DNA of 64,000 nucleotides from Roseovarius aestuarii (GCF_019966515.1 NZ_JAIMIB010000003.1:124001-188000); one strand, 5' to 3'. Positions 1 through 11,163 are shown, counted from the first letter of the stretch. Notes: generated by a model not told the origin, from the letters alone. Program-made: numbers and translations.

Positions 1-225
1 ATGAGTGCTGGTGTCCATTAGTCAGGTCCTTATCGGCATAGTTTCCGCAACAATCTTGCGCAGAGATGCCATTTTTCAGCTAAAAACTTCAAGGATTTTT
101 TTGCCGCAGCGCAGAATATGCCAGAAAATTTGAGGAACGGCCCCCGTATTAACCCTGTTTTGACATAGTTTTGTGCATGCTTTGTTCATGCAACGGCAGG
201 GACCCACACAGAAAGGGTGTAAAAA
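1..225. other. Gene-free left edge and leader of the first gene
   Basis: No credible coding frame starts or ends here. A TTGACA at 160-165 is a possible -35 box for the gene at 226, but I see no good -10 box at 16-18 bp. GCATG (175-179) and CATGC (187-191) form a short inverted repeat around the expected promoter end. Confidence 0.35.
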
Positions 226-534
226 ATGAAAACGAAGACAATTATCTTTTCGGCGTTGGCCGTTCTGATTGCCGCTCCTGCGCTTGCCCAATCCGGGCAA
301 CATTGCGCGCCTCGTGACATGGTTGTTGACCGCCTGGCCAAGAAATACGGCGAGACGCGTCAATCGATGGGCCTTGGTGCCAATAATGCCGTGGTCGAGG
401 TGTTCGCCTCGGACAAATCAGGCTCTTGGACCATCACCGTGACGTCGGCCAATGGTGTGACGTGTCTGGTCGCCAGCGGTCAGGCCTTTGAAGAGTTGGC
501 CGAAGTGCTGCCTGCGGACGGCAACGACGCCTGA
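226..534 (+). CDS. Small secreted protein, 102 aa, unknown function
   Basis: Residues 1-21 form a clear Sec signal peptide: two lysines, a hydrophobic core, then Ala-Leu-Ala before Gln22. The mature part is about 80 residues with exactly two cysteines (C27 and C80), which could form a periplasmic disulfide. It carries a charged helix (residues 31-48) followed by a strand-rich part around SGSWTITVTSANGVTC. An AAGGGTG sequence a few bases upstream supports this start. It stands alone and converges on the downstream permease gene. I do not recognise the family; it looks like a small periplasmic protein conserved in related bacteria, but that is inference. Confidence 0.75.
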   Translation: MKTKTIIFSALAVLIAAPALAQSGQHCAPRDMVVDRLAKKYGETRQSMGLGANNAVVEVFASDKSGSWTITVTSANGVTCLVASGQAFEELAEVLPADGNDA

Positions 535-576
535 GGCGAATGACAGGTGCGCATCGCCAGCGCATCTTCGCCTCAG
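531..576. terminator. Convergent terminator-like inverted repeat overlapping two stop codons
   Basis: CTGAGGCGAA (531-540) and TTCGCCTCAG (567-576) are a perfect 10-bp inverted repeat with a 26-nt loop. The left arm contains the TGA of the secreted protein gene and the right arm contains the TGA of the convergent permease gene. There is no long T tract. Confidence 0.5.
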
Positions 577-1328
577 CTAAGCGCGTCCCAGATCAACTTG
601 ACCCCGGTCAGGCTGAGCGCCACGTAGGTGATGGCGAAAAACATACGCTCGCAGACGAGCCAATGGGCCTTGACGCCCAGCCAAGCTCCTAGAATGGCGA
701 AGGGCGCGAGAAACAGATCGAACATCAGCGTATGGGCGGTGAAGATGTCCAGATACGCATAAGGTACCACCTTCACCACATTGAGTGCCGCGAATAGCAG
801 TACGGTTGTGGCCTGAAAGGTGGTTTTGTCCAGCCGCTGTGATAACAGAAAAACCGCTGCTACCGGCCCGCCCGCATGGCTGAAGAAGCTGGTGAAGCCC
901 GCGGCAATGCCTGCAAGCACACCCGCCCAATCGGGCAGCGGGCGGTCTGCCGCCCTGATCAGTCCGGCGCGGGTGCCGAATTGCCAGCCGACAAATCCCA
1001 GCGATATCCCCCCGATCAGTAAGCGGAACAGATCTGCATCCGCTACGGTGTAGAGCGCGGCGCCCAATGCCGTACCAAGAATGCCGCTCAAGAGCAGGGT
1101 GCGGGTATCCGGCCACGACCAGCGACGCCAGTAGGGACGCAGCGTGACTGCATCGATCAGCATCAAAAGCGGTAACATGATGCCAAGCGCCTGACCTGGC
1201 GGCAGCACCAGCGCTAGCATTGACACGCTGGCAAAGGCAGCACCCGAGCCGAAACCACCCTTGGAAATGCCGGCAAAGATTGCTGCTAGTGCGCCGAGGG
1301 CGATAGTGCCGATATCGTGTTCCACCAT
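573..1328 (-). CDS. Sulfite exporter TauE/SafE (TSUP) family permease
   Basis: This is a 251-residue polytopic inner-membrane protein of the TSUP (TauE/SafE) family, whose members export sulfite, sulfoacetate or related organic anions. The start is placed at the Met that begins MVEHDIGT, because the open frame upstream of it is charged and Cys-rich and does not look like a membrane protein. The N-terminal helix has the family-typical small-residue motif AGISKGGFGSG at about residues 18-28. The two halves repeat: FTSFFSHAGGPVAAV near the middle mirrors the first, as expected of the family's internal duplication. It ends in a stem shared with the convergent gene. The substrate cannot be told from sequence. 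Confidence 0.85.
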   Translation of the reverse strand: MVEHDIGTIALGALAAIFAGISKGGFGSGAAFASVSMLALVLPPGQALGIMLPLLMLIDAVTLRPYWRRWSWPDTRTLLLSGILGTALGAALYTVADADLFRLLIGGISLGFVGWQFGTRAGLIRAADRPLPDWAGVLAGIAAGFTSFFSHAGGPVAAVFLLSQRLDKTTFQATTVLLFAALNVVKVVPYAYLDIFTAHTLMFDLFLAPFAILGAWLGVKAHWLVCERMFFAITYVALSLTGVKLIWDALS

Positions 1329-1449
1329 ATCTGCTTTCGTAAAATCCTTATGTGCCACAGGTTTACCGATGTTTTGAGCTGCGCAACAGGCTTTCTGTCC
1401 TGTTATGCCGCAGCGCGGCACTCTTGCGCCCCGGGCGGAATGGGACTAG

Positions 1450-2451
<1,002 letters not shown>

Positions 2452-2478
2452 GATCTGGTTTTCCAGACCAGGTCTTGG

Positions 2479-2504
2479 ATGCGCGCTTTCGGGCGCGCAT
2501 TTTT
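2479..2504 (+). terminator. Rho-independent terminator after mdh
   Basis: ATGCGCGC (2479-2486) pairs with GCGCGCAT (2493-2500) around a short TTTCGG loop and runs into a T tract at 2500-2504. This is the clearest intrinsic terminator in the first part of the window. Confidence 0.85.
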
Positions 2505-2534
2505 CATGTGGAGGCTACAAATGGGCATTTTTCG

Positions 2535-2852
2535 ATGATCGTTCTGCTGCTGCTTTCACTGCTTCTGTGCATCCCTGGCGCCCTTGGCCTTTTAATGCTC
2601 AAATCCGACAATGAGCGGATGCGCAGAAAGGCGATGCTGGCGTGTTTTGCCGTGGCAGCCTTGCTCTTTGTCGGCTGGCTGGGACTGTTTGCCGCGGCTT
2701 TTGCCGGCTTTGGTTTCGGTGGTGGGGCACCGGCGGTGCTGGATATTGCCATCGCAACGTTCATCTTCACGCTGCCACTTCTCATTGCGGCGATATTCAC
2801 GGGGTTTGCAGGGTATCTTCTGACCAAAGGAGAGGATGAAGATGATCTGTAA
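2535..2852 (+). CDS. Small inner-membrane protein, 105 aa, unknown function
   Basis: Three hydrophobic segments can be seen: residues 1-22, about 33-57, and about 66-95 (Gly-rich FGFGGGAP lies between the last two). The acidic C-terminus ends KGEDEDDL. The frame is open further upstream, but that part would cross the mdh terminator, so the Met at 2535 is chosen. A GGAGG at 2511-2515 is better placed for a five-codon reading frame at 2521-2538 whose TGA overlaps this ATG, which suggests coupled translation. The 3' end overlaps the thiamine-binding-type gene by 17 bp, so the two are co-expressed. No family recognised. Confidence 0.7.
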   Translation: MIVLLLLSLLLCIPGALGLLMLKSDNERMRRKAMLACFAVAALLFVGWLGLFAAAFAGFGFGGGAPAVLDIAIATFIFTLPLLIAAIFTGFAGYLLTKGEDEDDL

Positions 2853-3177
2853 AACCGAAAACGAAGTCTACGTCGCCTTTCAGGTTATTCCCCGGGTGCG
2901 GGACGGCAATAATTTCGAAGTGGTCGATCAGGCGATTGAGGTGGTGAAAGAGGCTGGTGTTCCCTATCAGGTGGCGGCGATGGAAACCACGATGCGCGGC
3001 GATCTGGACCGTCTGTTGGAAATTGTGAAAAAGGCGCAACAGCGGTGCCTGGATGCGGGCGCGGTTGAGGTCATCACCAACATCAAGATCCACAATCGGA
3101 CGCCGGAGGCCACCGATACCTTTTGCACTTATGACCGCGGCGTGACCAAAGCGAACCATATGTTCGTCGACCCCTGA
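2836..3177 (+). CDS. MTH1187/DUF77-type thiamine-binding family protein
   Basis: This 113-residue cytoplasmic protein has the ferredoxin-like alpha/beta pattern of the MTH1187/YkoF family. Members bind thiamine or related pyrimidines and are suspected carriers in thiamine salvage. Typical features are the first strand VYVAFQVIPRV, a helix, a second strand with METTMRGDLDRLLEIV (the family's conserved ETTMxGD-like turn), and a final strand GAVEVITNIKIHNR. An AAAGGAGAGG sequence just upstream fixes the start inside the end of the membrane-protein gene. The pair may form a small uptake or sensing unit; that is inference. Thiamine diphosphate is a cofactor of the SucA encoded nearby, which may be coincidence. 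Confidence 0.75.
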   Translation: MKMICKTENEVYVAFQVIPRVRDGNNFEVVDQAIEVVKEAGVPYQVAAMETTMRGDLDRLLEIVKKAQQRCLDAGAVEVITNIKIHNRTPEATDTFCTYDRGVTKANHMFVDP

Positions 3178-3204
3178 CACTTCCCCAAAACGATTCTTTT
3201 ATTT

Positions 3205-3227
3205 TGCAGGGTGATATCAATATCCTG
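3205..3227 (+). terminator. Hairpin after the thiamine-binding-type gene
   Basis: GCAGG and CCTGC flank a spacer that contains the 8-bp palindrome TGATATCA. The right arm is followed by TTTTG. It is a weak terminator candidate between this gene and the sucC promoter region. Confidence 0.4.
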
Positions 3228-3232
3228 CCTTT

Positions 3233-3263
3233 TGTGATCACACGATTTATAGCTGTGATCACA
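3233..3263. promoter_or_regulatory. Twin TGTGATCACA palindromes upstream of sucC
   Basis: The perfect 10-bp palindrome TGTGATCACA occurs at 3233-3242 and again at 3254-3263. Their centres are 21 bp apart, two helical turns, so both face the same side of the DNA. They lie about 110-140 bp upstream of the sucC start, the expected place for an operator. The layout does not match the classical CRP site (TGTGA-N6-TCACA). The cognate factor is unknown; a GntR-type regulator would be a reasonable guess. Confidence 0.65.
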
Positions 3264-3312
3264 AAATCGAAAAAATGCCACCAAATCACGGTCAATTGAT
3301 AGAAAACGGTTT

Positions 3313-3329
3313 AACCCCTTGTTGGGGTT
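3313..3329 (+). promoter_or_regulatory. Leader hairpin before sucC
   Basis: AACCCC (3313-3318) and GGGGTT (3324-3329) form a perfect 6-bp stem with a 5-nt loop, about 43 bp before the sucC start. It may be a 5' stabiliser or attenuator; no T tract follows. Confidence 0.4.
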
Positions 3330-3371
3330 GTGGGTATATCGGGCATATTCGCAGCTAAACGGGATTTTTTC

Positions 3372-4565
3372 ATGAACATCCATGAGTATCAGGCGAAGGC
3401 TCTGCTTCGCTCTTACGGCGCCCCTGTCTCGGACGGTCGTGTCGTTCTCCGCGCAGAAGAAGCCAAGACAGCCGCCGGCGAAATGGACGGGCCCCTTTGG
3501 GTGGTCAAGGCGCAGATCCATGCAGGCGGACGCGGCAAGGGCAAGTTCAAGGAGGCCGGCGCTGGCGATCAGGGCGGCGTGCGCCTTGCCAAATCGGTTG
3601 AAGAAGCTGCGGATGAGGCCAAGCGCATGCTGGGCCGCACACTGGTCACCAAGCAGACCGGCGAGGCGGGCAAGCAGGTCAACCGCATCTATATCGAAGA
3701 CGGCTCGGGCATCGAGAACGAGATGTATCTGGCGTTGCTGGTCGATCGTCAGACCAGCCGCGTCAGCTTTGTCTGTTCGACCGAAGGCGGGATGGACATC
3801 GAGGAGGTGGCCCATGCGACCCCGGAAAAGATTCTGAGCTTCAGTATCGACCCGGCCACCGGCTATCAGCCATTCCACGGCCGCCGCATCGCGTTCCAGC
3901 TGGGCCTCAAGGGGCCGCAGGTCAAGCAATGCGTCAAGCTGATGGGCACGCTCTACAAGATGTTCCTGGAAAAGGACATGGAGATGCTCGAAATCAACCC
4001 GCTGATCACCACCGACAAGGGCGACCTCAAGTGCCTTGATGCCAAGATGGGATTCGACAGCAACGCGGTCTACCGCCACGCCGATATCGCCGAGCTGCGC
4101 GACGTTACCGAGGAAGACCCGAAAGAGCTGGAAGCGTCGAAATACGACCTGAACTACATCGCGCTGGATGGCGAGATCGGCTGCATGGTCAACGGTGCCG
4201 GGCTGGCGATGGCGACGATGGACATCATCAAGCTCTATGGTTCCGAGCCAGCCAATTTCCTGGATGTGGGCGGCGGCGCCACCAAGGAGAAAGTGACCGA
4301 GGCGTTCAAGATCATCACCTCGGACCCGAACGTCAAAGGCATTCTGGTCAATATCTTCGGCGGCATCATGCGTTGCGATGTGATCGCCGAGGGCGTGGTG
4401 GCCGCAGTGAAAGAGGTGGGCCTGCAGGTGCCGCTGGTGGTGCGGCTTGAAGGCACCAACGTGGAGAAGGGCAAGGAGATTATCAACAATTCGGACGTGG
4501 ACGTGATCGCCGCCGACGATCTTAAAGACGGTGCTGAAAAGATCGTCAAAGCGGTGAAGGGATAA
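3372..4565 (+). CDS. sucC: Succinyl-CoA synthetase beta subunit
   Basis: ADP-forming succinate-CoA ligase beta chain makes ATP from succinyl-CoA in the TCA cycle together with SucD. At 397 residues it is full length. The start is the Met of [16 protein letters not shown], the conserved family N-terminus; the open frame extends 14 codons upstream but is not needed. The N-terminal ATP-grasp domain has [12 protein letters not shown] and LEINPL. The C-terminal flavodoxin-like domain has FLDVGGGA and [15 protein letters not shown]. sucD starts 4 bp after the stop, so the two subunits are translated from one message. Confidence 0.97.
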   Translation: MNIHEYQAKALLRSYGAPVSDGRVVLRAEEAKTAAGEMDGPLWVVKAQIHAGGRGKGKFKEAGAGDQGGVRLAKSVEEAADEAKRMLGRTLVTKQTGEAGKQVNRIYIEDGSGIENEMYLALLVDRQTSRVSFVCSTEGGMDIEEVAHATPEKILSFSIDPATGYQPFHGRRIAFQLGLKGPQVKQCVKLMGTLYKMFLEKDMEMLEINPLITTDKGDLKCLDAKMGFDSNAVYRHADIAELRDVTEEDPKELEASKYDLNYIALDGEIGCMVNGAGLAMATMDIIKLYGSEPANFLDVGGGATKEKVTEAFKIITSDPNVKGILVNIFGGIMRCDVIAEGVVAAVKEVGLQVPLVVRLEGTNVEKGKEIINNSDVDVIAADDLKDGAEKIVKAVKG

Positions 4566-4569
4566 GAAC

Positions 4570-5451
4570 ATGGCCGTACTCATCGACGAAAACACCAAAG
4601 TTATCTGCCAGGGCCTGACCGGCTCTCAAGGTACGTTTCACACCGAACAGGCGATTGCCTATGGCACCAACATGGTTGGCGGCGTGACGCCGGGCAAAGG
4701 CGGGCAGACCCATCTGGACCTGCCGGTTTTCAACTCGGTACACGAGGCGAAAAATGGCACTGGCGCCAATGCATCGGTAATTTACGTCCCACCGCCCTTT
4801 GCTGCGGATAGTATCCTTGAGGCGATCGACGCCAAGATGGAGGTGATCATCTGCATCACCGAAGGTATTCCGGTGCTGGACATGATGCGGGTCAAGCGTG
4901 CGCTCGAAGGGTCCAGCAGCCGCCTTGTCGGGCCGAACTGCCCCGGCGTGATCACGCCCGATGCCTGCAAGATCGGCATCATGCCGGGCCATATCCACAA
5001 GCGCGGTTCGTGCGGAGTTCTCAGCCGCTCGGGCACGCTGACCTACGAGGCGGTCAAGCAGACCTCGGATCTGGGGCTGGGCCAGTCCACTGCCGTGGGC
5101 ATCGGCGGCGACCCGATCAAAGGCACCGAGCATATTGACGTGCTGGAATGGTTTCTGGCCGATGACGAGACGCATAGCATTATCATGATTGGTGAGATCG
5201 GCGGCTCGGCCGAGGAAGAAGCTGCGCAGTTTCTCATCGACGAAAAGAAGAAGGGCCGCTGGAAACCCACCGCAGGGTTCATTGCGGGCCGTACTGCCCC
5301 TCCGGGCCGCCGCATGGGCCATGCAGGCGCCATCGTTGCCGGCGGCAAGGGCGGCGCCGAGGACAAGATCGAAGCCATGCGCGCCGCCGGGATCGTCGTG
5401 TCCGACAGCCCAGCCGGTCTGGGCGAGGCGGTGCTTGAGGCGATCGGCTAG
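4570..5451 (+). CDS. sucD: Succinyl-CoA synthetase alpha subunit
   Basis: This is the alpha chain of succinate-CoA ligase, 293 residues, full length. It carries the CoA-binding Rossmann domain ([12 protein letters not shown] near the N-terminus; GGVTPGKGG) and the ligase domain with the phosphorylated histidine H251 in [20 protein letters not shown] is the conserved substrate-side loop. It follows sucC after 4 bp. The next gene, sucA, is separated by about 114 bp of hairpin-rich DNA, so sucCD and sucAB may be expressed at different levels. Confidence 0.97.
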   Translation: MAVLIDENTKVICQGLTGSQGTFHTEQAIAYGTNMVGGVTPGKGGQTHLDLPVFNSVHEAKNGTGANASVIYVPPPFAADSILEAIDAKMEVIICITEGIPVLDMMRVKRALEGSSSRLVGPNCPGVITPDACKIGIMPGHIHKRGSCGVLSRSGTLTYEAVKQTSDLGLGQSTAVGIGGDPIKGTEHIDVLEWFLADDETHSIIMIGEIGGSAEEEAAQFLIDEKKKGRWKPTAGFIAGRTAPPGRRMGHAGAIVAGGKGGAEDKIEAMRAAGIVVSDSPAGLGEAVLEAIG

Positions 5452-5475
5452 TGCCTCCTATCGCAAATACCGAAT

Positions 5476-5539
5476 GGCGGGGCTTGTTCCGCCCTTCGGT
5501 CTGGCGGGTTGAAGCCCGCCCTACCGCCCTGATGGGCGG
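5476..5539. repeat. Three successive GC hairpins between sucD and sucA
   Basis: Three stems occur in a row: GGCGG/CCGCC (5476-5493), GGCGGG/CCCGCC with loop TTGAAG (5503-5520), and CCGCCC/GGGCGG with loop TGAT (5524-5539). The last is followed by ATTTCGCTTTTT, so it could act as a partial terminator before sucA. The middle element looks like a mobile-type intergenic palindrome, but copies elsewhere cannot be checked here. Confidence 0.5.
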
Positions 5540-5565
5540 ATTTCGCTTTTTCCCAAGGTGACATC

Positions 5566-8526
5566 ATGACTGAACAATCCCCCAACGACCAGTTTCATGC
5601 CTCCAGCTTCATGCAGGGGCATAATGCGGAGTATCTGGAGCAGCTTTATGCCCGATATGCCAATGATCCGAATGCCGTGGACGAGGCCTGGCAGGCGTTC
5701 TTCCGGGCTATGGGGGATGATGATGTCAGCATCAAACGCGAGGCGGCGGGGCCAAGCTGGGCGCGCGGTGACTGGCCGCCTGAACCCAATGACGACCTGA
5801 CCGCCGCGCTGACAGGGGAATACCCTGCGGCCCCCGAGGCCAAGAGCGCGGGCAAGAAGATCGCCGCCAAAGCTGCCGAAAAAGGCGTGGAAGTCACCGA
5901 GGATGCGATTCAGCGGGCGGTGCTCGATTCAGTGCGGGCGCTGATGCTGATCCGTTCATACCGTATCCGGGGCCACCTCAATGCTGATCTGGATCCGCTG
6001 AAACTGTGGAACCAGCCCTACCGGCCCGAGTTGGACCCGAAATCCTATGGCTTTACCGAGGCCGATATGGACCGGCCAATCTTTATCGACAACGTGCTGG
6101 GCCTTGAAATCGCATCGATCCGTGAAATCCTCGAAATCGTCAAACGCACCTATTGCGGCACCTTTGCCTTGCAGTACATGCACATCTCGGATCCCGAGCA
6201 GGCCAATTGGCTGAAGGAACGCATCGAAGGCTTCGGCAAGGAAATCCAGTTCACCCGCGAAGGCCGTAAGGCCATTCTGAACAAGCTGGTCGAGGCTGAG
6301 GGTTTTGAGAAATACCTGCATGTCAAATACATGGGCACCAAGCGGTTCGGGCTGGATGGCGGCGAAAGCCTGATCCCGGCGATGGAACAGATCATCAAGC
6401 GTGGCGGCTCTCTGGGTGTACAGGACATTATCATCGGCATGCCCCACCGTGGACGGCTGTCGATTCTGGCCAATGTGATGGGCAAACCCTACCGGGCCAT
6501 TTTCAACGAATTCCAGGGTGGTAGTTTCAAGCCTGAGGATGTCGATGGCTCGGGCGATGTGAAATACCACCTTGGCGCCAGTTCCGATCGGGAATTTGAC
6601 GGAAACTCTGTGCATCTCTCGCTGACCGCCAACCCAAGCCACCTGGAAGCCGTCAATCCCGTGGTTCTGGGCAAGGTGCGCGCCAAGCAGGATCAGCTTA
6701 ACGATGAAGACCGCACCAAGGTTATGGGCATCCTGCTGCATGGTGATGCGGCCTTTGCCGGACAGGGTGTCGTGGCTGAAGGATTCGGTCTGTCGGGTCT
6801 TAAGGGGCACAAGACCGGCGGTACGATGCACATCGTGGTGAACAATCAGATCGGCTTTACCACCGCGCCGCATTTCAGCCGTTCGAGCCCTTATCCCACG
6901 GATGTGGCCCTGATGGTCGAAGCACCTGTGTTCCACGTCAATGGCGACGATCCCGAAGCGGTGGTGCATGCTGCCCGCGTCGCGACCGAGTTCCGCCAGA
7001 AATTCCACAAGGACGTGGTGCTGGACATCATATGCTACCGCCGGTTTGGCCATAACGAGGGCGATGAGCCCATGTTCACCAACCCGATCATGTACAAGAA
7101 GATCAAAAAGCAGAAGACAACGCTGAGCCTTTATACAGACCGTCTGGTCAAGGACGGGCTGATCCCTGAAGGCGAAGTCGAGGATATGAAGACCGCGTTT
7201 CAGGCCTATCTGGCCGACGAATTCGAAGCGGGCACGAATTACAAACCCAACAAGGCCGACTGGCTGGATGGCAAGTGGTCGCATCTTGATCGCAAGGACG
7301 AGGATTACCAGCGCGGTGCTACCTCGATCAAACCAAAAACCTTCAAAGAGATCGGCAAGGCGCTTTCAACCGCGCCGGAAGGCTTCCCTCTGCACAAGAC
7401 GGTTGGCCGACTGCTGGAAACCAAGGCCAAGATGTTCAAGACCGGCGAAGGGTTCGATTGGGCCACGGCCGAAGCGCTGGCTTTTGGCTCGCTGATGCTT
7501 GAGGGGTTCCCGGTGCGTCTTGCCGGGCAGGACTGTACCCGGGGTACTTTCAGCCAGCGTCATTCCGGGCTGATCAATCAGGAAACGGAAGAACGCTACT
7601 ATCCGCTCAACAACATCCGCGCGGGTCAGGCGCAGTATGATGTCATAGATTCGATGCTCAGCGAATACGCGGTGCTGGGTTTTGAATATGGCTACACGCT
7701 GGCGGAACCCAATGCGCTGGTGATGTGGGAGGCGCAGTTCGGTGATTTCGCCAACGGCGCGCAGATCATGTTTGATCAGTTCATCAGCTCGGGCGAAAGC
7801 AAATGGCTGCGCATGTCGGGCCTCGTTTGCCTGCTGCCGCATGGGTTCGAAGGGCAGGGGCCCGAGCACAGCTCGGCCCGGCTTGAGCGGTTCCTGCAGA
7901 TGTGCGGGGGCGATAACTGGATCGTTGCCAACTGCACCACGCCCGCCAACTATTTCCATATTCTGCGGCGCCAATTGCACCGGACCTATCGCAAACCGCT
8001 TATCCTGATGACGCCGAAATCACTGCTCAGGCACAAGCTGGCAGTCAGCAAGACGGATGAATTCACCACCGGCTCCAGTTTCCACCGGGTGCTGTGGGAT
8101 GATGCGCAGCACGGAAACTCCGACACCAAACTGGTGGCGGACAGCAAGATCAAACGCGTGGTGCTGTGTTCCGGTAAGGTCTATTTCGATCTGCTGGAAG
8201 AGCGCGACAAGCGCGGCATCGACGACATCTATCTGATGCGGGTCGAGCAGTTCTATCCCTTCCCGGCCATCTCGATGGTGACCGAGATGAAGCGGTTCAA
8301 AAACGCCGATGTGGTCTGGTGCCAGGAAGAGCCCAAGAACCAGGGGGCGTGGTCCTTCATCGAGCCCAATATCGAGTGGGTCCAGACCCGGATCAAGGCC
8401 AAGCACACACGGCCTATCTATGCCGGGCGTCCGGCTTCGGCTTCGCCCGCGACCGGGCTTGCCAGCCAGCACAAAGCACAACAAGAAGCGCTGGTGGATG
8501 CCGCGCTGACCATCGAAGGGAAATAA
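5566..8526 (+). CDS. sucA: 2-oxoglutarate dehydrogenase E1 component
   Basis: This thiamine-diphosphate E1 subunit decarboxylates 2-oxoglutarate and passes the succinyl group to the lipoyl domains of SucB. At 986 residues it has the normal length. The N-terminal E2-binding segment is present (the conserved LEQLYARYANDPNAVDEAW-like helix near residue 25), followed by GMPHRGRLSILANVMGKP, HLSLTANPSHLEAVNPVV, and the ThDP motif region GDAAFAGQGVV. The transketolase-like C-terminal half contains LLPHGFEGQGPEHSSARLER and MTPKSLLRHKLAVS. sucB starts 3 bp after the stop. No irregularities are seen. Confidence 0.97.
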   Translation: MTEQSPNDQFHASSFMQGHNAEYLEQLYARYANDPNAVDEAWQAFFRAMGDDDVSIKREAAGPSWARGDWPPEPNDDLTAALTGEYPAAPEAKSAGKKIAAKAAEKGVEVTEDAIQRAVLDSVRALMLIRSYRIRGHLNADLDPLKLWNQPYRPELDPKSYGFTEADMDRPIFIDNVLGLEIASIREILEIVKRTYCGTFALQYMHISDPEQANWLKERIEGFGKEIQFTREGRKAILNKLVEAEGFEKYLHVKYMGTKRFGLDGGESLIPAMEQIIKRGGSLGVQDIIIGMPHRGRLSILANVMGKPYRAIFNEFQGGSFKPEDVDGSGDVKYHLGASSDREFDGNSVHLSLTANPSHLEAVNPVVLGKVRAKQDQLNDEDRTKVMGILLHGDAAFAGQGVVAEGFGLSGLKGHKTGGTMHIVVNNQIGFTTAPHFSRSSPYPTDVALMVEAPVFHVNGDDPEAVVHAARVATEFRQKFHKDVVLDIICYRRFGHNEGDEPMFTNPIMYKKIKKQKTTLSLYTDRLVKDGLIPEGEVEDMKTAFQAYLADEFEAGTNYKPNKADWLDGKWSHLDRKDEDYQRGATSIKPKTFKEIGKALSTAPEGFPLHKTVGRLLETKAKMFKTGEGFDWATAEALAFGSLMLEGFPVRLAGQDCTRGTFSQRHSGLINQETEERYYPLNNIRAGQAQYDVIDSMLSEYAVLGFEYGYTLAEPNALVMWEAQFGDFANGAQIMFDQFISSGESKWLRMSGLVCLLPHGFEGQGPEHSSARLERFLQMCGGDNWIVANCTTPANYFHILRRQLHRTYRKPLILMTPKSLLRHKLAVSKTDEFTTGSSFHRVLWDDAQHGNSDTKLVADSKIKRVVLCSGKVYFDLLEERDKRGIDDIYLMRVEQFYPFPAISMVTEMKRFKNADVVWCQEEPKNQGAWSFIEPNIEWVQTRIKAKHTRPIYAGRPASASPATGLASQHKAQQEALVDAALTIEGK

Positions 8527-8529
8527 ATC

Positions 8530-10044
<1,515 letters not shown>

Positions 10045-10133
10045 AATAGCCTCTCGGTGGCTCGGCACCGAAAAGCGGGTTGCGTCCGACCACTCGGTGG
10101 GTACAACTCGGATTACAAACTCGAGGTTTGAAA

Positions 10134-10652
10134 GTGATTGAAGGGGAGGAGACAAGCGTTGCGCTAAAAGATGCGGCCAGCGCAATGTCAAATATCGACT
10201 CGGCTAAAATTTTCTTTGGAATTACCCTACAGCGGCTGCAGGCGTCTTTTCCCGCTGCAGTCCATCTAACGCCTGATGACATCTGGCCGGAGTTTGAGCG
10301 TTTGGCGGGAAACGGGGAACTTTCATTAAGGCACTCCCGAGCCTCCAAAGTCTATTCTCTAAGCGACTTGGCAAAAAAACCTGAGCTGCAGCAATACTAC
10401 ACAAGGCAGATGCTTGCTTGGATGAAAGTCGAAGGATATTTGGTTTCAGATCCGATTAGTAATTTCAAATATGACTACATTCTTTCTTCGAAATCACTTG
10501 CATTGCTTAACCTATCACTCTCGGAAACAGAGGGAACACTAGGGGCGAAGCTGAAGCGCGTAATCGGGTCGATTGGTGACAAAGCAGCAGGCGAGATTGT
10601 ATCAGACCTTGTTGGTCGCGCATTTGAAGCACTGCAAGGCTTATCCCCATGA
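10134..10652 (+). CDS. Unknown protein, 172 aa, AT-rich insert in the suc cluster
   Basis: The frame is open from 10080. The GTG at 10134 is chosen because GAGG lies 7 bp upstream; a Met at 10185 is an alternative. No signal peptide or membrane segment is seen. The protein looks helical, with a mixed N-terminal part (IFFGITLQRLQASFP; DDIWPEFERLA), a tyrosine-rich middle (LQQYYTRQMLAWMKVEGYLV) that could be a winged-helix-like module, and an amphipathic C-terminus. Base composition and codon use are visibly more AT-rich than sucB or lpd, pointing to recent acquisition. Its TGA overlaps the ATG of the MAPEG gene, so it is coupled to it. No family recognised. Confidence 0.6.
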   Translation: MIEGEETSVALKDAASAMSNIDSAKIFFGITLQRLQASFPAAVHLTPDDIWPEFERLAGNGELSLRHSRASKVYSLSDLAKKPELQQYYTRQMLAWMKVEGYLVSDPISNFKYDYILSSKSLALLNLSLSETEGTLGAKLKRVIGSIGDKAAGEIVSDLVGRAFEALQGLSP

Positions 10653-11038
10653 CCCCCGAACTTACCGCCCTCACCCTCGCCGCTCTGTTGCAGGTCGTGC
10701 AGCTTTGCCTCTATTCGGTCGCGGCGCAGAGGCAGGTGGGGCGAAAGACGGCGTTGAAGCCGCGCGATGAACCGGTTGAGCTGACCGGCACGTCGGGGCG
10801 CCTTCATCGGGCGATGAACAATCATTTTGAGGGGCTGATGCTGTTTGGCATTGCCTGTCTGGTGATCACGGTCACGGCACAGTCCACCGGGTTCACCGGC
10901 TTCTGCGCCGTCACCTATCTGATTGCCCGCGTGCTCTACATTCCTGCCTATGTCTTTGGCTGGGTGCCGTGGCGCTCGGTGATTTGGCTGGTGGGGCTGC
11001 TCGCCACAACGTCCATGCTGCTGGCGGCGCTGATTTGA
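10649..11038 (+). CDS. MAPEG family membrane protein
   Basis: This 129-residue protein has four hydrophobic segments and matches the MAPEG family, whose members are glutathione-linked or related membrane enzymes. Indicative features are an early first helix (LTLAALLQVVQLCLYSVAAQRQVG), the loop with RLHRAMNNHFEGLMLF that corresponds to the conserved RAxxNxxE motif of the family, and YLIARVLYIPAYVFGW, where the RxxYxxxY pattern is typical. It starts at an ATGA overlap with the upstream unknown gene. Its position between sucB and lpd is common in related genomes as far as I recall. Its reaction is not known. Confidence 0.8.
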   Translation: MTPELTALTLAALLQVVQLCLYSVAAQRQVGRKTALKPRDEPVELTGTSGRLHRAMNNHFEGLMLFGIACLVITVTAQSTGFTGFCAVTYLIARVLYIPAYVFGWVPWRSVIWLVGLLATTSMLLAALI

Positions 11039-11163
11039 GCGCATTGGTTGACCTTCCGGTAAATTCCGGGTCCACTTGGGCAAACGCCGCGCGGATATTT
11101 TATTGACGCGATAGCGGCGCAATACCGACGTGATACAGACGTCGAAAATCAGGGAAAGTGATC

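Noticed and set aside
3233..3263. Classical CRP/FNR site before sucC
   Set aside because: Half-sites form complete 10-bp palindromes 21 bp apart rather than TGTGA-N6-TCACA or TTGAT-N4-ATCAA.
3129..4598. Long minus-strand open frame opposite sucC
   Set aside because: Shadow of sucC; no motif and composition atypical of a protein.
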